A model generated the notes under the pieces. That model was not told where the DNA came from. It saw nothing but the letters and a program-made list of their open reading frames with translations, and did not search any database. Below, piece by piece: positions 63,741-64,000 of a stretch of 64,000 nucleotides of DNA. Position 1 is the stretch's first letter, and every line of letters begins with the position of its first letter. The stretch comes from Methylomonas sp. (GTDB lineage Bacteria; Pseudomonadota; Gammaproteobacteria; Methylococcales; Methylomonadaceae): the NCBI RefSeq assembly GCF_023228165.1, contig NZ_JALOBS010000001.1:124001-188000 (forward strand), written 5' to 3'. The position numbers were made by a program, and so were the translations under genes.

Positions 63741-64000
63741 ATGAAAAAAAAACTGCGGATTTTTATCTCCTCTCCCGGCGACGTCGGCGAGGAACGTTTG
63801 CTGACTCACCGCATCATCAAACGCATGCAAGGCGAATTCGGCAATAAAATCGAGCTTGAGAGTATTTTCTGGGAGCAGGAGCCCCTGCTGGCCAGCGCGG
63901 ATTTCCAAAGCCAAGTCCCTGCGGCATCCAAGACGGATATCGCGGTATTTGTGCTCTGGTCTAGACTGGGAACGCCGTTGTCGGCCGAGCTGATTTCCAG
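63741..64000 (+). CDS. N-terminus of a STAND-type protein with DUF4062/TIR-like domain (cut by window edge)
   Basis: The first 86 codons only. LRIFISSPGDVGEERLLTHR, then WEQEPLLASADFQ, and DIAVFVLWSRLGTPL match the DUF4062-type domain usually found ahead of an AAA/STAND NTPase and WD40 or TPR repeats. Such multidomain proteins occur in defence loci, but the rest lies outside the window, so defence is only a hint. Confidence 0.75.
   Translation, partial: MKKKLRIFISSPGDVGEERLLTHRIIKRMQGEFGNKIELESIFWEQEPLLASADFQSQVPAASKTDIAVFVLWSRLGTPLSAELIS

Noticed and set aside
1..64000. CRISPR array, phage or transposon
   Set aside because: No regularly spaced direct repeats, integrase, transposase or terminal inverted repeats were seen.

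Overview
The window looks like chromosome from a gammaproteobacterial methanotroph or methylotroph (Methylococcales-like). The clue is a pair of tetrahydromethanopterin/methanofuran-type cofactor genes (mfnB and a DUF447 gene) inside an otherwise ordinary gammaproteobacterial gene set: scpA/scpB/rluB, tsaB, a yoaA-type helicase, the fimU-pilV-pilW-pilX-pilY1-pilE minor pilin operon, and aas-lplT. Species cannot be named from the sequence alone. No plasmid, phage, insertion sequence or CRISPR array was seen.

Layout. 1-3.7 kb (minus): a MASE3-PAS-GGDEF-EAL protein cut by the left edge, mfnB and DUF447, tightly packed. 3.8-5.6 kb: a two-receiver regulator and a PEP-CTERM-like exported protein, with a terminator between them. 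5.8-13 kb (minus): housekeeping block rluB, scpB, scpA, M50 protease, yciO, tsaB, DinG/YoaA helicase and a TPR lipoprotein. 13-13.6 kb holds a chemotaxis-like gene that appears split by a frameshift, next to phoH (plus). 15.2-27.7 kb (minus): AI-2E exporter family protein, then a large chemotaxis operon cheY-cheA-cheW-mcp-cheW-parA-STAS-cheR-cheD-cheB-mcp-STAS, read right to left. 28.1-35.3 kb (plus): minor pilin operon. 35.3-40.3 kb: LOG-family hydrolase, DUF1289 protein, an Nramp-related transporter without the usual metal motif, and a cNMP-binding patatin. 40.2-46.5 kb (minus): one-module NRPS (C-A-T-TE), CysB-like regulator and alanine dehydrogenase. 46.6-52.9 kb: hemerythrin-PAS histidine kinase, REC plus degenerate HD-GYP protein, an unknown cysteine-motif protein, a REC protein and an orphan GspE/PilB-like ATPase. 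53-54.4 kb: an amber-interrupted small exported ORF and a second PEP-CTERM-like protein. 54.6-59.6 kb: aas, lplT, a TetR regulator, a Nudix hydrolase and hsp20 with a clear heat-shock promoter. 59.7-64 kb: tRNA-Asp, a methyltransferase, an amber-interrupted macro-domain gene, a BLUF photoreceptor, an exonuclease, an arylamine N-acetyltransferase, and the first 86 codons of a STAND-type protein with a DUF4062-like N-terminus, possibly a defence gene.

Signalling dominates the window: c-di-GMP enzymes (one intact, one degenerate), a full adaptation-type chemosensory array without flagellar genes, type IV pilin genes, an oxygen/redox-sensing kinase beside an orphan assembly ATPase, and a blue-light sensor. 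A reasonable inference is control of surface attachment or twitching by oxygen, light and redox state. The most interesting candidate for an undescribed system is the 46.6-52.9 kb hemerythrin-kinase/degenerate HD-GYP/GspE locus. The most interesting sequence anomalies are two otherwise open genes each broken by one in-frame TAG, and the recurring ELF carboxyl tails on chemotaxis proteins.
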